A DNA stretch of 64,000 nucleotides from an uncultured Hyphomicrobiales bacterium (GCA_903878085.1 CAIRGJ010000015.1:1-64000), one strand, 5' to 3'; numbered from the stretch's first letter, positions 1 through 9,620 are shown. Notes: generated from the sequence alone by a model not told the origin. Numbers and translations: made by a program.

Positions 1-137
1 CCGGATTCGTCTTCCGGCGCGCGCTCCAGGACGAGGACGGAGACGCCCTGCTCGGCCGCGGCCAGGGCGGCGCAGAATGCTGCATTGCCGCCGCCGACGA
101 CGATGACATCCGCGGATTTAGGTAACGCTGTAGCCAT
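1..137 (-). CDS. FAD-dependent dehydrogenase, N-terminus only (TcuA-like)
   Basis: Partial gene: only the first 45 codons lie in the window and the rest runs off the left edge. The start is the ATG whose complement ends at 137. The visible residues are MATALPKSADVIVVGGGNAA, followed by a run leading to VLVLER. This is a classic Rossmann FAD-binding fold with a GGGNAAF fingerprint and an acidic residue closing the second strand. The fingerprint is typical of tricarballylate-dehydrogenase and fumarate-reductase-like flavoproteins, which often accompany Bug/TTT transport genes. It is the last visible gene of a leftward operon running from the SCP2-like gene at 4987. The family is clear; the substrate is unknown. 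Confidence 0.7.
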   Translation of the reverse strand, partial: MATALPKSADVIVVGGGNAAFCAALAAAEQGVSVLVLERAPEDES

Positions 138-287
138 GACTGCTTTTAGACCTCGTTTACATGATTTGAGTTGGCGAGAAAGTCGCGATTGCTTTCACTG
201 CGGCGGATTGACTCAGATTTCTCTAAAAAGGCGCGTCTACGGACGACGTAGTTGCTGACCGCCGTGGTGGTTTGCTGCCAGCGGTGC

Positions 288-761
288 TTAAGATGCTTTC
301 TGTGTCGCCGCCGGCGATACCCTGGCCACGGCTTCGGCGAAATTCGCAAAAAACTGATCCGCCATCTTTTTGGCGATACTGTCGATGAGGCGTCCGCCGA
401 GCTGTGCAAGCTTGCCACCAACAGTCGCCTCGACGTCATAAGTGAGTGTAGTGCTGCCGACAGCGGGATTACTCAAGGTAACAAGCGCGCCCCCCTTGGC
501 AAAGCCGGCTACACCACCTTCGCCTTGCCCGGAGATCCGATAGCTGTTGGGTGGATCCAGGTCGGAAAGTGTGACGGATCCCTTGAAAGTCGCACTCACC
601 GGACCAACCTTGATTTTTGCAATTGCGACGAAGCCGTCTTCGCCCGTTTTTTCCAAGGACTGACATCCGGGAATACACGCCTGGAGCACCTCGGGATCGT
701 TCAGCTTTACCCAGACGGTCTGCCGGTCTGCCGGAAGCGTCACTTCGCCTGTCATCTTCAT
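288..761 (-). CDS. CoxG/SRPBCC-family protein
   Basis: 157 residues, full length for the carbon monoxide dehydrogenase subunit G (CoxG) family. It opens with MKMTGEVTLPADRQTVW, a typical first strand and helix of the SRPBCC (START-like) fold. The IPGCQSLEK segment near residue 30 and the G-rich stretch around residues 85-95 are family signatures. Family members usually sit beside molybdenum hydroxylases and are linked to membrane attachment or maturation of those enzymes. Here the direct neighbours are a UbiD decarboxylase (52 bases upstream) and a flavin dehydrogenase, while molybdenum hydroxylase genes lie 8 kb away. Its role here is inferred only from the family. Confidence 0.75.
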   Translation of the reverse strand: MKMTGEVTLPADRQTVWVKLNDPEVLQACIPGCQSLEKTGEDGFVAIAKIKVGPVSATFKGSVTLSDLDPPNSYRISGQGEGGVAGFAKGGALVTLSNPAVGSTTLTYDVEATVGGKLAQLGGRLIDSIAKKMADQFFANFAEAVARVSPAATQKAS

Positions 762-813
762 CGCTATACCTCCTCAGCAATTGACCGAGCGTGGGGGGAC
801 AATCTTAGCGGGG

Positions 814-2466
814 TTATTTTTCCACGGAGCGCACGGCTGTCTCGGGCTTCAGTCCGCCGCGGCGGCGCGCCAATGTGTTAGTGCCGTTGGCTTCCCAATT
901 GCCGGATGCTGCATTCTGAGCAAACGTTTCCCAACTATCTCGCCAATCGCCGAGCGCATAACCGTACCAAGGCGCCTGGAAGGAGATGGGCGGAAGCTTC
1001 AGTTTGGTCCAGAGTTCGTGGGCGCGTTCCATGTAAGGCTTAGCCGGCAAGGCGATCGGCGGCATGATGTGCTTGAGGGTCGCGTCGATCAGTAGCGTCG
1101 AGTTTGCCGTTCGCGGATCGGTCGCTCCACCTGACTTTCGGTCGGAGCTCGGGCCATGGCCGGGCGAGCGGAACGGTATAACCTGCACGTCCTCGATCGG
1201 ATTGGACCGATAGGCCATCGACCAGAACACAGCATTGGTGTTGGTCGGGTCGACATCCTCGCTAACGGCGATCACGATCTTTCCGCAATCGGCGATACGC
1301 GACGAGGCTGCTTGCAGGCCGCGCCAGACTTCGGTACGTGGCACATTGTTGGCGAATTGCAGGAAGATCAGCGGCCGCAGATTACTCAATACCTCATGCA
1401 TAACGACCTTGCGGATGCCGCTGATGCCGATCTGGCGCAGATGCGTCAGGAACAGCGGCTCCAGCGCAACCTTGCGCATGACGCTGGATTCGCTCGGCGT
1501 TACCTGGCTTATTATTGATGCGAAGACCGGGGATTTCCGGTGCGTGATTGCCGTCACCTCCATCGAAAGATTATAGTCCTCGAGCGCGACATAACCCGTG
1601 CTCTCGCCGAATGGCCCTTCCGGCTCCAAGAGTTCGGTGCTGATCAGGCCTTCGATGACGATCTCGGCATTGGCGGGGACCATCAGATCGACGGTTTTGG
1701 CCTTCACGAGCTCGATGGGTTGCCCGGCAAGCGCGCCGGCCACAGTCATCTCGTCGAAGTCAACCGGCAATCGCTGTGGTCCATTATAGCAGACCACGGG
1801 CGCGCAGCCGACGACGATGGCGCAGGGCATCGGCTTGCCCATCTTTTGATACTTCAGCCAGTGCTGGTAACCGCCCGATCCGCCGATGCGCGAAGACATG
1901 CGAACGCCGAGACGGTTGGTGCTCTTGAGGGCGGCCCGGTTCGTCGACATATTGGCGATGCCGTTCTCCGGATCCTTGGTGATGCAGAGAGTCGCGGTAA
2001 GTGTCGGCGCGGCGTCGAAGCCTGGTGTCGATACCGGCACCGGCAATCTAGCAAGCCCGCCGCCTGGTTGGGTCAGTTCCTTGCCGGTGATGACGACCTC
2101 CTGGCAACGCCCAGATTCGACTTCGATCGGCGGGATAGGATTGGCGATTGCCTTCACCCACGTAGCGCTGATGTCTTCGACGGTGCAGCCCATCCCTATG
2201 GCATAGATGTCAGGTGTGGCCGCGAGCGCGCCGACGACCACGGGAATGTCATATTTCTTGCCAGTCGAGTCGAAGACGTTGGTGAACAGAAATGCGCGCC
2301 GGTCTTGCTCCGGAACGCCGCCGACGAACTGACAGCGCACGAGCGGGTGTAACTCGGTATCCTTATTGATCGGCTCGTCGATACGCACGAGCAGCCCGCG
2401 TTTCTCAAGATCGGCAATATGCGACTGAAAATCGAGACTAATGTTCTGCTTATGTTGGGTGCTCAT
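814..2466 (-). CDS. UbiD-family prenylated-FMN decarboxylase (copy 1)
   Basis: 550 residues. UbiD enzymes use prenylated FMN to remove, or in reverse add, a carboxyl group on aromatic or unsaturated acids. The catalytic EGPFGE motif (E283 and E288) and an upstream arginine near residue 177 match the family's Arg-Glu-Glu arrangement. The length is above the roughly 490 residues of UbiD/gallate decarboxylase types, mainly through C-terminal additions, and closely matches the copy at 14550-16178, with which it shares long identical blocks. It lies between a Bug receptor and the SRPBCC gene in a leftward operon. The substrate is probably an aromatic or heteroaromatic carboxylate. No UbiX flavin prenyltransferase is present in the window. 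Confidence 0.88.
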   Translation of the reverse strand: MSTQHKQNISLDFQSHIADLEKRGLLVRIDEPINKDTELHPLVRCQFVGGVPEQDRRAFLFTNVFDSTGKKYDIPVVVGALAATPDIYAIGMGCTVEDISATWVKAIANPIPPIEVESGRCQEVVITGKELTQPGGGLARLPVPVSTPGFDAAPTLTATLCITKDPENGIANMSTNRAALKSTNRLGVRMSSRIGGSGGYQHWLKYQKMGKPMPCAIVVGCAPVVCYNGPQRLPVDFDEMTVAGALAGQPIELVKAKTVDLMVPANAEIVIEGLISTELLEPEGPFGESTGYVALEDYNLSMEVTAITHRKSPVFASIISQVTPSESSVMRKVALEPLFLTHLRQIGISGIRKVVMHEVLSNLRPLIFLQFANNVPRTEVWRGLQAASSRIADCGKIVIAVSEDVDPTNTNAVFWSMAYRSNPIEDVQVIPFRSPGHGPSSDRKSGGATDPRTANSTLLIDATLKHIMPPIALPAKPYMERAHELWTKLKLPPISFQAPWYGYALGDWRDSWETFAQNAASGNWEANGTNTLARRRGGLKPETAVRSVEK

Positions 2467-2558
2467 GAGACAACGTCATCCTTTGTTTTTGCTCTGAACG
2501 TCGCTCCGCCTGCTTTTTGCTTTTTCGGGCAGCAGAAAGAGCTTGTTAAGGGGTGGGC

Positions 2559-3536
2559 CTAGTGGATGAAATCCGCCTGGGTCGCAAGGTCCGTCCATTT
2601 TTTCAGATCGCTTTGGAATTTGGCACGCACCTCGGCCGGCGTGTGCGGATCGGCAAAAATGGCCTGATTGAACAGAGCTCGTTTGATGTCGTCCTGTGCC
2701 AGTATCTTATTGATCTCGGTGCTCAGTCTGTCGACGATGTCCTGAGGTGTCGTGGCCGGGGCAATCACCGCGAACCACAGTGAAGCCTCGTAACTGGGCA
2801 AACCGGACTCAGCTATTGTCGGTACCGTGGAAAACTCAGGGATGCGCTGGCTCGTCGTAACGCCGAGCGCCCGGAGCTGTCCGCCTTTGATATAGCGTTG
2901 GGTTGTCGTCAGGATGCCGAATTGCGAATCGATGCGGCCTGCGAGCAGATCGATCACCCCCTGTGTCGAACTCTTGTAAGGTATCTGCGTCAGCTTGATT
3001 CCAGCCATGTTTGAGAACAATTCCGCACCAAGGCGAGCGAGGCTTGCCTCACCTTCGGACGAATAAGACAGGCCTCCCGGTTTGGTCTTGGCGAGCGCAA
3101 TATAATCCTGGATGCTCTTCGCGGGGACCGATGGGTGAACGACTAGTACAAAGGGCGAGTAGCCGATCATGGCGATCGGCACAAAATCATTCAGCGCATT
3201 GTAGCGGATGCGTTTGTTAAGGACTGGCACCGTTACGAGCGTCGTTGTTGTTGCAATCCCGATCGTGTATCCATCGGCGCTGGATTTAGCGAGTTGGGCC
3301 GTGCCGAGTTCGCCGCTCGCGCCTTCACGGTCATCGACGATGACAGGCTGGCCGAGTTTCTCGGAGAGCTTCGATCCGATCAGCCGCGCCACAGTGTCGG
3401 CGGCGGAGCCGGCAGGGAAGGGCACGATGACGTGGATGGGGCGGTCCGGCCATGGGGCTGCCTCGGCGCTCATTGAAGTCGAAAATGATGCCACCGCAAG
3501 CGCCAAAGCTAAAGCAGGCGAAGTCCGAAGGGCCAT
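2559..3536 (-). CDS. Bug-type tripartite tricarboxylate transporter receptor (copy 1)
   Basis: 325 residues with a Sec signal peptide ending near residue 27 (AEA before APWPDRP). The mature protein opens with the family hallmark WPDRPIHVIVPFPAGSAADT and carries ADGYT near residue 105. Bug proteins bind carboxylates in the periplasm and pass them to TctA/TctB membrane proteins. No TctA or TctB gene is in the window, so this is an orphan receptor, which is common in the family. A perfect AGGAGG ribosome site precedes the start. Its place next to the UbiD gene suggests it binds that enzyme's substrate. Confidence 0.9.
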   Translation of the reverse strand: MALRTSPALALALAVASFSTSMSAEAAPWPDRPIHVIVPFPAGSAADTVARLIGSKLSEKLGQPVIVDDREGASGELGTAQLAKSSADGYTIGIATTTTLVTVPVLNKRIRYNALNDFVPIAMIGYSPFVLVVHPSVPAKSIQDYIALAKTKPGGLSYSSEGEASLARLGAELFSNMAGIKLTQIPYKSSTQGVIDLLAGRIDSQFGILTTTQRYIKGGQLRALGVTTSQRIPEFSTVPTIAESGLPSYEASLWFAVIAPATTPQDIVDRLSTEINKILAQDDIKRALFNQAIFADPHTPAEVRAKFQSDLKKWTDLATQADFIH

Positions 3537-3719
3537 GCGTATTCCTCCTAACGCAAGTGCGGATTCTTTGGTGATTTGAAATTAACGTATCGCGCCGCTC
3601 AGAAGGCATTCAATGGACAATTGCGAACCTGCTTGTGAGATTTTTGCAATGAAAGAAGAGCCAACGGTGGCTGACGCACTCCATTCGTGATGCTTAGGCA
3701 TCGCCTTCAACAGTGTGGC

Positions 3720-4577
3720 CTATAGGCTGCACTTTGCTCGAATCTTTTCGAGCAGCGGAAGGAGATAGCGGCGGAATTGGAGCGGATTTTCACTCATGGC
3801 GAAATGCCCTATGTCCTTCATCACGATGACCTCGGCGCCCCAGACACGCTCTGCAGTTTGCATGGTGTCTTCCGGAGTGCACGAGAAGTCATATTCACCG
3901 GTCATTAGGTACAGTGGACAGACTCTCGTATCGATCTTGGCAAGTTCGGCGCGCAGATCGGAGTCGACGCGATAGAAATAAATGTCACCTTTAAACACAC
4001 CAGGGCCACTCTGCATGTATTGCCACAACGTATCCCAGCGGTTCACAGTCGGGCTCTGTGGCGCGATCAGGCCGGATACGATGCCGGCGCAAATCTCACC
4101 GCCATGCACATCCGGGCGATGAAGCCAGCTCGAATCGTACCAGCCGGTCTGGTATGCGGCCGAGTCGAGGCCGATCAATGCAGTGAATTCTTCACCGTGA
4201 CGCATGGCGAGGCTCAGAACGATGCGGCCGCCGATCGAGCAGCCGAGCGTGACCGGTTTTTTGAGATCAAGTGCATCGCGAACCGTGCGGATCGCTTCGA
4301 TATAGGCGTCGGTTGTGAGACAATAAGCTTCGTCCTGCCAGCCGTCGGGTGGCGTCGACTTTCCGTGCCAGGGGAGGTCGAAGGCAATAACTCGGAAATG
4401 ATCGGTAATCGCACTGTCCGTCATCATGTGCCGGAACTGGCGGCCATCGGCACCAGCGGTGTGCAGGCAAAGGAGGGGGATTCCCTGTCCGGCTTCCTCG
4501 AAATAGACTCGATGCTGGCGGCCTTGAAGCGTGACATGCACGTACCGGCCCATGATTGGATCGAACTTCAGTGTCAT
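3720..4577 (-). CDS. Alpha/beta hydrolase (module 1)
   Basis: 285 residues with a complete catalytic triad: nucleophile S114 in GCSIGG, D230 in GEYDF and H258 in DIGHFA. The oxyanion segment is CLHTAGADGR around residues 37-46. This pattern fits the meta-cleavage-product hydrolase / enol-lactonase branch, which cuts C-C or ester bonds in ring-fission products. The start overlaps the stop of the SCP2-like gene by four bases (ATGA), so the two are translationally coupled. It is the hydrolase partner of the first UbiD/Bug module. Substrate unknown. Confidence 0.82.
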   Translation of the reverse strand: MTLKFDPIMGRYVHVTLQGRQHRVYFEEAGQGIPLLCLHTAGADGRQFRHMMTDSAITDHFRVIAFDLPWHGKSTPPDGWQDEAYCLTTDAYIEAIRTVRDALDLKKPVTLGCSIGGRIVLSLAMRHGEEFTALIGLDSAAYQTGWYDSSWLHRPDVHGGEICAGIVSGLIAPQSPTVNRWDTLWQYMQSGPGVFKGDIYFYRVDSDLRAELAKIDTRVCPLYLMTGEYDFSCTPEDTMQTAERVWGAEVIVMKDIGHFAMSENPLQFRRYLLPLLEKIRAKCSL

Positions 4578-4987
4578 TGATGCGCCTCACGCTTCAAGGC
4601 CCGCGGTGCCGCAAGCAATGCCTTGAAATAGAGTAGATTGGTCATCAGCGGACGAAAGTCCCCCTCAATCCGGAATTCGCCGCGTTTGGCCAGCGCGAAA
4701 ATGTCATGGAAGTGCGGTGGCGGGAGCGGACGCCAGAACTGCCGCCATGCATCTTCACTGCCGCGAATGGCGAACGACCAGGAACGCATCAACAGTGGTC
4801 CAGGCACCAACGTTGCGATCCGCCCATTGACGATGGCGACGTAGTGCGCGCGCGAACCGACCTCAATCATAAAGTCGGCGGTCAAAAACTCGCCCCGGCG
4901 TACCAACGGCACATCGCCGTTCACCAATTCGGGCAGGCGTTCGACGACGCCTGCTAGCGATGACGCGAACGCCCCATCTTTACTCAT
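4574..4987 (-). CDS. Small SCP2-like (sterol carrier-like) protein
   Basis: 137 residues from the ATG at 4987, chosen because GGGAGG lies five bases upstream; a longer in-frame reading to 5113 lacks a ribosome site. The region from residue 40 on alternates hydrophobic and charged residues and ends in a FRIEGDFRPLMTNLLYFKALL segment type seen in SCP2-like lipid or acyl-CoA binding domains. No catalytic motif or membrane segment is visible. It is the first gene of the leftward operon, coupled to the alpha/beta hydrolase, and faces the divergent LysR gene. The family assignment is tentative. Confidence 0.55.
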   Translation of the reverse strand: MSKDGAFASSLAGVVERLPELVNGDVPLVRRGEFLTADFMIEVGSRAHYVAIVNGRIATLVPGPLLMRSWSFAIRGSEDAWRQFWRPLPPPHFHDIFALAKRGEFRIEGDFRPLMTNLLYFKALLAAPRALKREAHQ

Positions 4988-5059
4988 GGCCCCTCCCAAA
5001 TGACTTGGTTCTGCGAATCTTTTTGTTTGTTGCCCCTTTCGGAATGGCCGCACGAGCGA

Positions 5060-5072
5060 CCGAACGGTTCGG
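5060..5072. promoter_or_regulatory. Palindrome CCGAACGGTTCGG in divergent region
   Basis: A perfect inverted repeat (CCGAAC, one base, GTTCGG) lies 73 bases upstream of the SCP2-like start, in the 261-base gap before the LysR gene. The position suits an operator for the leftward operon. LysR sites usually contain T-N11-A, so assigning it to the neighbouring LysR protein is only a guess. Confidence 0.3.
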
Positions 5073-5248
5073 GTGCCTTTCATGACTGGTAAAGGCGCGG
5101 CTAGCCTTCGCAAAAGGCCGATCTACCGGCAGATGCCCGGTCCCGCAGCGCAACAAGGGAAGTGCCCGCGAGCTTTCCCCCATTTGACTCCAACAGGCAA
5201 ATTCGTAATGTGTAATGTAGGTTGAGTTTTCGTCAATGAGGACACGGT

Positions 5249-6175
5249 TTGGCTTGGTCTGTACCACCGCTAAATCCGTTGCATGTTTTCGAAGTGGCGA
5301 GCCGCGTCGGGAGCTTCACCAAGGCAGCGGAAGTGCTGAGCGTGTCCCCGTCGGCCGTCAGCCGGCAAATTGCGGCTTTGGAGTCTTTCCTTGACGTACG
5401 GTTGTTCCGCCGCGCGCGGGACGGAAACGTTCTCACCGAGGTCGGCGAGGAATATTATCGTGCTATAGCACCGGCGTTTGATACCATTACCTCGGTGACC
5501 GATCGGATCAAGCGCGCCCAGGACAGTGCACCGCTTAGCGTCCGCGTCCCTTCCACCTTCGCGGTGCGTTTTTTGATCTCGCGCCTGTCGGAATTCCGGA
5601 AAGAGCATCCAGGCACCAATGTGCGGATCATCACTGGCTTCGGGCCAGTCGATTTTGTGCGCGAAGATGTCGACATTTCGATCCAGGTAGGCTCGGGGGA
5701 CTGGCCGGGCACCGAGAGCAAGATGCTCTTTGCCAATTGGGTCCAGCCGATGTGTAGCCCGAAGCTGTTCAAGGACGGGCAACCGATTCATCACATTGAC
5801 GAGCTTCTGGGCTATCGTCTCCTGATATCCAATAACCGGCCGACCGACTGGATCGATTGGATGACGGCGGCCGGGCGGCTCGATTTCCCGTTGGATCATA
5901 TGGAAATCATCGAATTTCCCAATTCATTGCTTGCCAACCAGGCTGCGGCTGAAGGCCTCGGTATCGTCATCGGCCAAGTTCCCGTACTCGGGCCTGAATT
6001 TGCAGAGCAGGCGATGGTCCGATTGTTCGACAAGCCGATCCGCCAAGGCTCCTATTATGCAGTCTGGCGCGCGGAGACCGGACCAAGCCGTAAGGCACGG
6101 CAATTCCTGTCGTGGCTGCAGCGGCAGCTCGACCCGGTGTTGGCGCGATTGCCTCAGGATTCGGCGGCAGCGTAA
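5249..6175 (+). CDS. LysR-family transcriptional regulator
   Basis: 308 residues. The N-terminus holds the winged helix-turn-helix, with PPLNPLHVFEVASRVGSFT, then AAEVLSVSPSAVSRQIAALE, and LFRR closing the wing near residue 57. The C-terminal effector-binding half is of the GcvA-like type. The start is a TTG preceded by GAGG eight bases upstream; no in-frame ATG fits better. It is divergent from the SCP2-hydrolase-Bug-UbiD operon and upstream of the carboxymuconolactone-decarboxylase-like gene, so it probably controls that operon in response to its substrate or product. Confidence 0.9.
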   Translation: MAWSVPPLNPLHVFEVASRVGSFTKAAEVLSVSPSAVSRQIAALESFLDVRLFRRARDGNVLTEVGEEYYRAIAPAFDTITSVTDRIKRAQDSAPLSVRVPSTFAVRFLISRLSEFRKEHPGTNVRIITGFGPVDFVREDVDISIQVGSGDWPGTESKMLFANWVQPMCSPKLFKDGQPIHHIDELLGYRLLISNNRPTDWIDWMTAAGRLDFPLDHMEIIEFPNSLLANQAAAEGLGIVIGQVPVLGPEFAEQAMVRLFDKPIRQGSYYAVWRAETGPSRKARQFLSWLQRQLDPVLARLPQDSAAA

Positions 6176-6361
6176 TCGCGCGGCAGTAGGACTAGTCTCG
6201 TGACCAAAAGTCACGTCTCCATGCCGATAGCGAAATTGTACGGCTCATGCCGGTGAGCGATAAGCTCGACAAGTTGCCGCGTATTCGCTTGGGTCGATCT
6301 GCCGGCGTATGCGCGGCATTTTATCAATCGGACATGAACTGTCTCGCATGGGAGGACGAAC

Positions 6362-6742
6362 GTGAGCGACGACGAGCACTACGAACAAGGGATGAAGGTG
6401 CGCCGGTCGATCCTCGGCGACGCCTGGGTTGACCACACGCTGAAGAACCGCAACGAATTCAACACTGAAATCCAAGAGATGATCACCCGTCATGTCTGGG
6501 GCGAAATCTGGACGCGTCCGGCGATCGATCACAAGACGCGCCGCTATATGGTCATGTCGATGATGATCGCATTGCACCAATGGGAAGAGTTCAAACTTCA
6601 CGTGCGTTCGGCACTTTCGAACGGTTTTACCAAGAACGATATAAAAGAGATTATTCTGCAAGCCACCGTCTATTGCGGCGCACCAGCCGGTAATCACGCT
6701 ACGCACGAGGCTTCTGTGGTATTCGCCGAGCGTGAAGCCTGA
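6362..6742 (+). CDS. Carboxymuconolactone decarboxylase-family protein
   Basis: 126 residues, a normal PcaC-like length. Recognisable elements are RRSILGDAWVD near residue 14, an EFNTEIQEMITRHVWGEIW block and the tail YCGAPAGNHA with its conserved Cys and His. Family members include gamma-carboxymuconolactone decarboxylase and AhpD-like proteins. The GTG start at 6362 follows a GGAGGA ribosome site by five bases. It is read in the same direction as the LysR gene. The PcaC reaction itself is not proven, because this branch is broad and no other protocatechuate-pathway gene lies nearby. Confidence 0.8.
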   Translation: MSDDEHYEQGMKVRRSILGDAWVDHTLKNRNEFNTEIQEMITRHVWGEIWTRPAIDHKTRRYMVMSMMIALHQWEEFKLHVRSALSNGFTKNDIKEIILQATVYCGAPAGNHATHEASVVFAEREA

Positions 6743-6755
6743 CCGCTGAATCAAA

Positions 6756-6779
6756 GAGGGCGCCGCATTGGGCGCCCTC
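6756..6779 (+). terminator. Hairpin after carboxymuconolactone decarboxylase-like gene
   Basis: A perfect nine-base stem GAGGGCGCC/GGCGCCCTC with a six-base loop lies 14 bases after the stop codon, between two converging genes. The thymine run expected of an intrinsic terminator is missing (the sequence continues GTTGCCG), so it may be a weak or Rho-assisted stop. Confidence 0.45.
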
Positions 6780-6871
6780 GTTGCCGTAAGAAAGGCCGAT
6801 TCGATTAGTTTTCGAGTTGTACTCGCAATGCGAGGAGGGCCGACGCGGCCGGCCTCAGGCGGCGCTCGGCA

Positions 6872-7843
6872 TCAATCCAGCTTGATGCCGGCTTCGGTGA
6901 TCACTGCCTTCCATTTCACAGCATCTTTTTTAATCAGATTGGCGTAAGGTTCCGGCCCTGGGTCGCCGAAGCTCGCGCCCTGCTTGGCCAAAATCGCAAT
7001 ATAGGCAGGGTCCTTCTGAGCGGCGATCATTGCAGCCCGCAGTCGATTGACGATGTCCGGAGCCGTTTTCGAGGACACAACGAAGCCGAACCAGCTCATC
7101 GCTTCGACATTAGGCAATCCACCTTCTGCCATTGTCGGCACATCCGGAATTGCGGTTTCGCGTTTCGGGGCGGCCACCCCCAGGCCCACGATTTTACCCG
7201 CCGTGATCTGCGCCGCGATGCTTGTTGCGTCTCCAAAGAGGGCGTCGATCTGGCCTCCCATCAGCGCTGGGAGGCTCTCGCTAGTGCTACGGAACGGGAT
7301 GTGGATGATGTCGACTTGAGCCTCATGCTTGAAGAGCTCGATCGCGAGATGCGTGACTGAGCCGACGCCCGCCGATCCGATAGTGGTCTTGCCGGGATGA
7401 GCTTTGGCGTAGGCGACGAAATCCTTCAGCGTCTTGATGCCGAGCGTCGGGCTGATAGCGAGAGTCAACGCCGAACTCCACACTGTGCCCAGTGGCACGA
7501 AGTCGTTAATAGGGTCGTATGTGACTTTTTTTGCCGCTGGAATGATGGTTAGCGGCCCAATTGCCCCAAGAAGGATAGTATAGCCATCCGGAGCATAGCG
7601 CTTGAACGATTCGGTGGCATTCAGCCCTCCTCCTCCTCCCTGGTTCTCGATGATGACGGGTTGGCCCAACTGGCGGCTGAGTGGCTCGGAAGCCAACCGC
7701 GCGCCGGTATCGCTTGGACCGCCAGCCGCATAAGGGACGAGCACCCGGATCGGCCGCGTAGGAAAACTATCGGCGGCAATTGCATCCTTCGCCGCGATGG
7801 CAAGGACAGTGGCGATGATAAGTGTCTTTGCAAAGGAGCGCAT
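6872..7843 (-). CDS. Bug-type tripartite tricarboxylate transporter receptor (copy 2)
   Basis: 323 residues with a signal peptide ending near residue 23 (AIA before ADSFPTRP). The mature start PTRPIRVLVPYAAGGPSDT and the later PDGYT are Bug hallmarks. It stands alone on the minus strand between the carboxymuconolactone-decarboxylase-like gene and the amidohydrolase, with no TctA/TctB nearby. It may supply substrate to the amidohydrolase / molybdenum hydroxylase operon that starts 260 bases away in the opposite direction. Ligand unknown. Confidence 0.9.
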   Translation of the reverse strand: MRSFAKTLIIATVLAIAAKDAIAADSFPTRPIRVLVPYAAGGPSDTGARLASEPLSRQLGQPVIIENQGGGGGLNATESFKRYAPDGYTILLGAIGPLTIIPAAKKVTYDPINDFVPLGTVWSSALTLAISPTLGIKTLKDFVAYAKAHPGKTTIGSAGVGSVTHLAIELFKHEAQVDIIHIPFRSTSESLPALMGGQIDALFGDATSIAAQITAGKIVGLGVAAPKRETAIPDVPTMAEGGLPNVEAMSWFGFVVSSKTAPDIVNRLRAAMIAAQKDPAYIAILAKQGASFGDPGPEPYANLIKKDAVKWKAVITEAGIKLD

Positions 7844-8106
7844 GACTTCTTAGGCATCCTGATGAACGTTGCGGCAGCTTAGACCTATTTTGCCGCCCAC
7901 ATAGCAACTGGCGTCTTAGACGAGATTGCAAAAAACTCACACGTCTTTGCCGATAAAGAAATTGCCGGCCTAAGCCAAAGCTCTTAGCAAAGGTCTCCGA
8001 GCGGAATGGCGCACCCGCGGCGTCTCATCAACCCGACGAGACATGCGCGGCGCTGCTTAAAATGTGGCGGCGGGGTAGGCTGCGGGATATCACTGAGCAC
8101 CTAATC

Positions 8107-9087
8107 ATGATCATCGACGCACACGCTCATTTTGTTCCCCAGGCTTTGCTTGACGAAGTCACTTCGCAGCGACGATCCTTTCCGTCTGTGAAAGTGGCCA
8201 CCGAGAATGATGGCGTTCGCTTTGCCTTCGCGGGTCAGGAATTTAAGCGGCCAGTCCCGGCGGGTATGAGCGACGTCGACCGTCGCCGCCTATGGCTGCG
8301 CGACCGCGGCATCGACAAACAGGTAGTCGGCGGTTGGCTGGACATGTTCGGCTATGACCTGCCGGCAGAGGAGGGGCTTGAGTGGAGCCGCTTTCTCAAC
8401 GCACACATGCTCAAGGCGGTATCCGAAATACCCTTTTTGGTGCCGCTGGCAACCGTACCGCTGCAGTCAGGAAAACTTGCCGCGAAGGTGCTCGAGGAAG
8501 CGCTGGATCAGGGGTTCCATGGCGCCATGATCGGAACCCAGCCAAAAGGCGCTGGCGGAGTGCTCGACGATCCCGATCTAGAACCGTTCTGGGAGGCGGC
8601 GTCGGCGCGCAAGGCTGCGCTTTTCATCCATCCGACCTTTGGCGCTCGTGACGACCGGCTGAAAGCCTATGGCCTTGTCAGCGCGGTGGGCCGCGTGACC
8701 GACACCACAATGGCGGTTGCCAGGCTTCTGTACTCCGGCCATCTCGTTCGATATCCCGGAGTAAACTTGATCATCTCGCATGGAGGCGCCGCGCTGCCGA
8801 TGATTTTCGGACGCCTGCAGCGCAGTTTTGCGACCGCGCCGGCGCAGAATGCCGATCCCGCCCTCGGCTTCTACAAGCTGTATTTCGACTCCGTCGTCTA
8901 TGATGCGCTGACGATCCGCTTCATTTGCGATTTGGCCGGCGCCGATCGGGTCCTAATGGGAACGGACGAGCCGTTCACCATTGCCGAGCAGCAACCGGTC
9001 AAGCTGATCGAATCGTGCAACTTCGATGCCGTTAATCGGCAGGCGATCCTGGGCGGCACGGCAGCTAGGCTTTTCGGAATTTCGTGA
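8107..9087 (+). CDS. Amidohydrolase_2 family metal-dependent hydrolase/decarboxylase
   Basis: 326 residues from the ATG at 8107, which places the metal-binding DAHAHF motif at residues 4-9. Further ligands are seen in [15 protein letters not shown] and MGTDEPF. This is the ACMSD / gamma-resorcylate decarboxylase branch, whose members remove carboxyl groups without an organic cofactor or hydrolyse ring-cleavage products. It leads an operon with the three molybdenum hydroxylase subunits and an aldehyde dehydrogenase, so it probably acts in the same catabolic route. Whether it decarboxylates or hydrolyses cannot be decided from sequence. Confidence 0.85.
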   Translation: MIIDAHAHFVPQALLDEVTSQRRSFPSVKVATENDGVRFAFAGQEFKRPVPAGMSDVDRRRLWLRDRGIDKQVVGGWLDMFGYDLPAEEGLEWSRFLNAHMLKAVSEIPFLVPLATVPLQSGKLAAKVLEEALDQGFHGAMIGTQPKGAGGVLDDPDLEPFWEAASARKAALFIHPTFGARDDRLKAYGLVSAVGRVTDTTMAVARLLYSGHLVRYPGVNLIISHGGAALPMIFGRLQRSFATAPAQNADPALGFYKLYFDSVVYDALTIRFICDLAGADRVLMGTDEPFTIAEQQPVKLIESCNFDAVNRQAILGGTAARLFGIS

Positions 9088-9139
9088 GGATACGGCCTCG
9101 CCGTTGGAACGGGCGGCGAATGTCGCTCAAGGAATGCAC

Positions 9140-9613
9140 ATGCCAATTGTATCGATGACGGTCAACGGCGCTCTCCGAAGCGCGGAGGTCGAAGGCCGCA
9201 CATTGCTGGTTCAGTTCCTGCGAGACTATCTGCATCTGACCGGAACCCATGTCGGATGCGACACCAGTCAATGTGGTGCGTGCACGGTTCACGTCGATGG
9301 CGTGGCGATCAAGTCCTGCACGGCATTAGCGGTTGCCTTCGACGGTGCGGTCGTTACCACGATCGAAGGTCTTCAAGATGGTGAAAGGCTGCATCCCATG
9401 CAGCAGGCCTTCCACGAGAACCACGGACTCCAGTGCGGGTTCTGTACACCGGGAATGATTATGTCGGCGATCGATATGGTCCGCCGCTGTGGTCATGACC
9501 TCGATGAACATACGATCCGCAGACAACTCGACGGCAATCTCTGCCGCTGTACCGGTTACCATAATATTGTTCTAGCTATTCGATCTGGCGCGGCCGCAAT
9601 GCGGCCAAGGTAA
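9140..9613 (+). CDS. Molybdenum hydroxylase 1, 2Fe-2S subunit
   Basis: 157 residues from the ATG at 9140, which has AAGGA six bases upstream. The plant-type 2Fe-2S ligands lie in [12 protein letters not shown], with a fourth cysteine in KSC. The second cluster is in QCGFCTPG and NLCRCTGY. The subunit relays electrons from the molybdenum centre to FAD. It is followed seven bases on by the FAD subunit. The order small-medium-large is that of isoquinoline/nicotinate-type hydroxylases as well as aldehyde oxidoreductases. It starts 50 bases after the amidohydrolase stop. Confidence 0.95.
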   Translation: MPIVSMTVNGALRSAEVEGRTLLVQFLRDYLHLTGTHVGCDTSQCGACTVHVDGVAIKSCTALAVAFDGAVVTTIEGLQDGERLHPMQQAFHENHGLQCGFCTPGMIMSAIDMVRRCGHDLDEHTIRRQLDGNLCRCTGYHNIVLAIRSGAAAMRPR

Positions 9614-9620
9614 GCGGACG

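Noticed and set aside
1540-2352. 270-codon open frame on the plus strand
   Set aside because: It lies wholly antisense to UbiD copy 1, has a low-complexity Arg/Asp/His composition typical of GC-rich shadow frames, and has no ribosome site.
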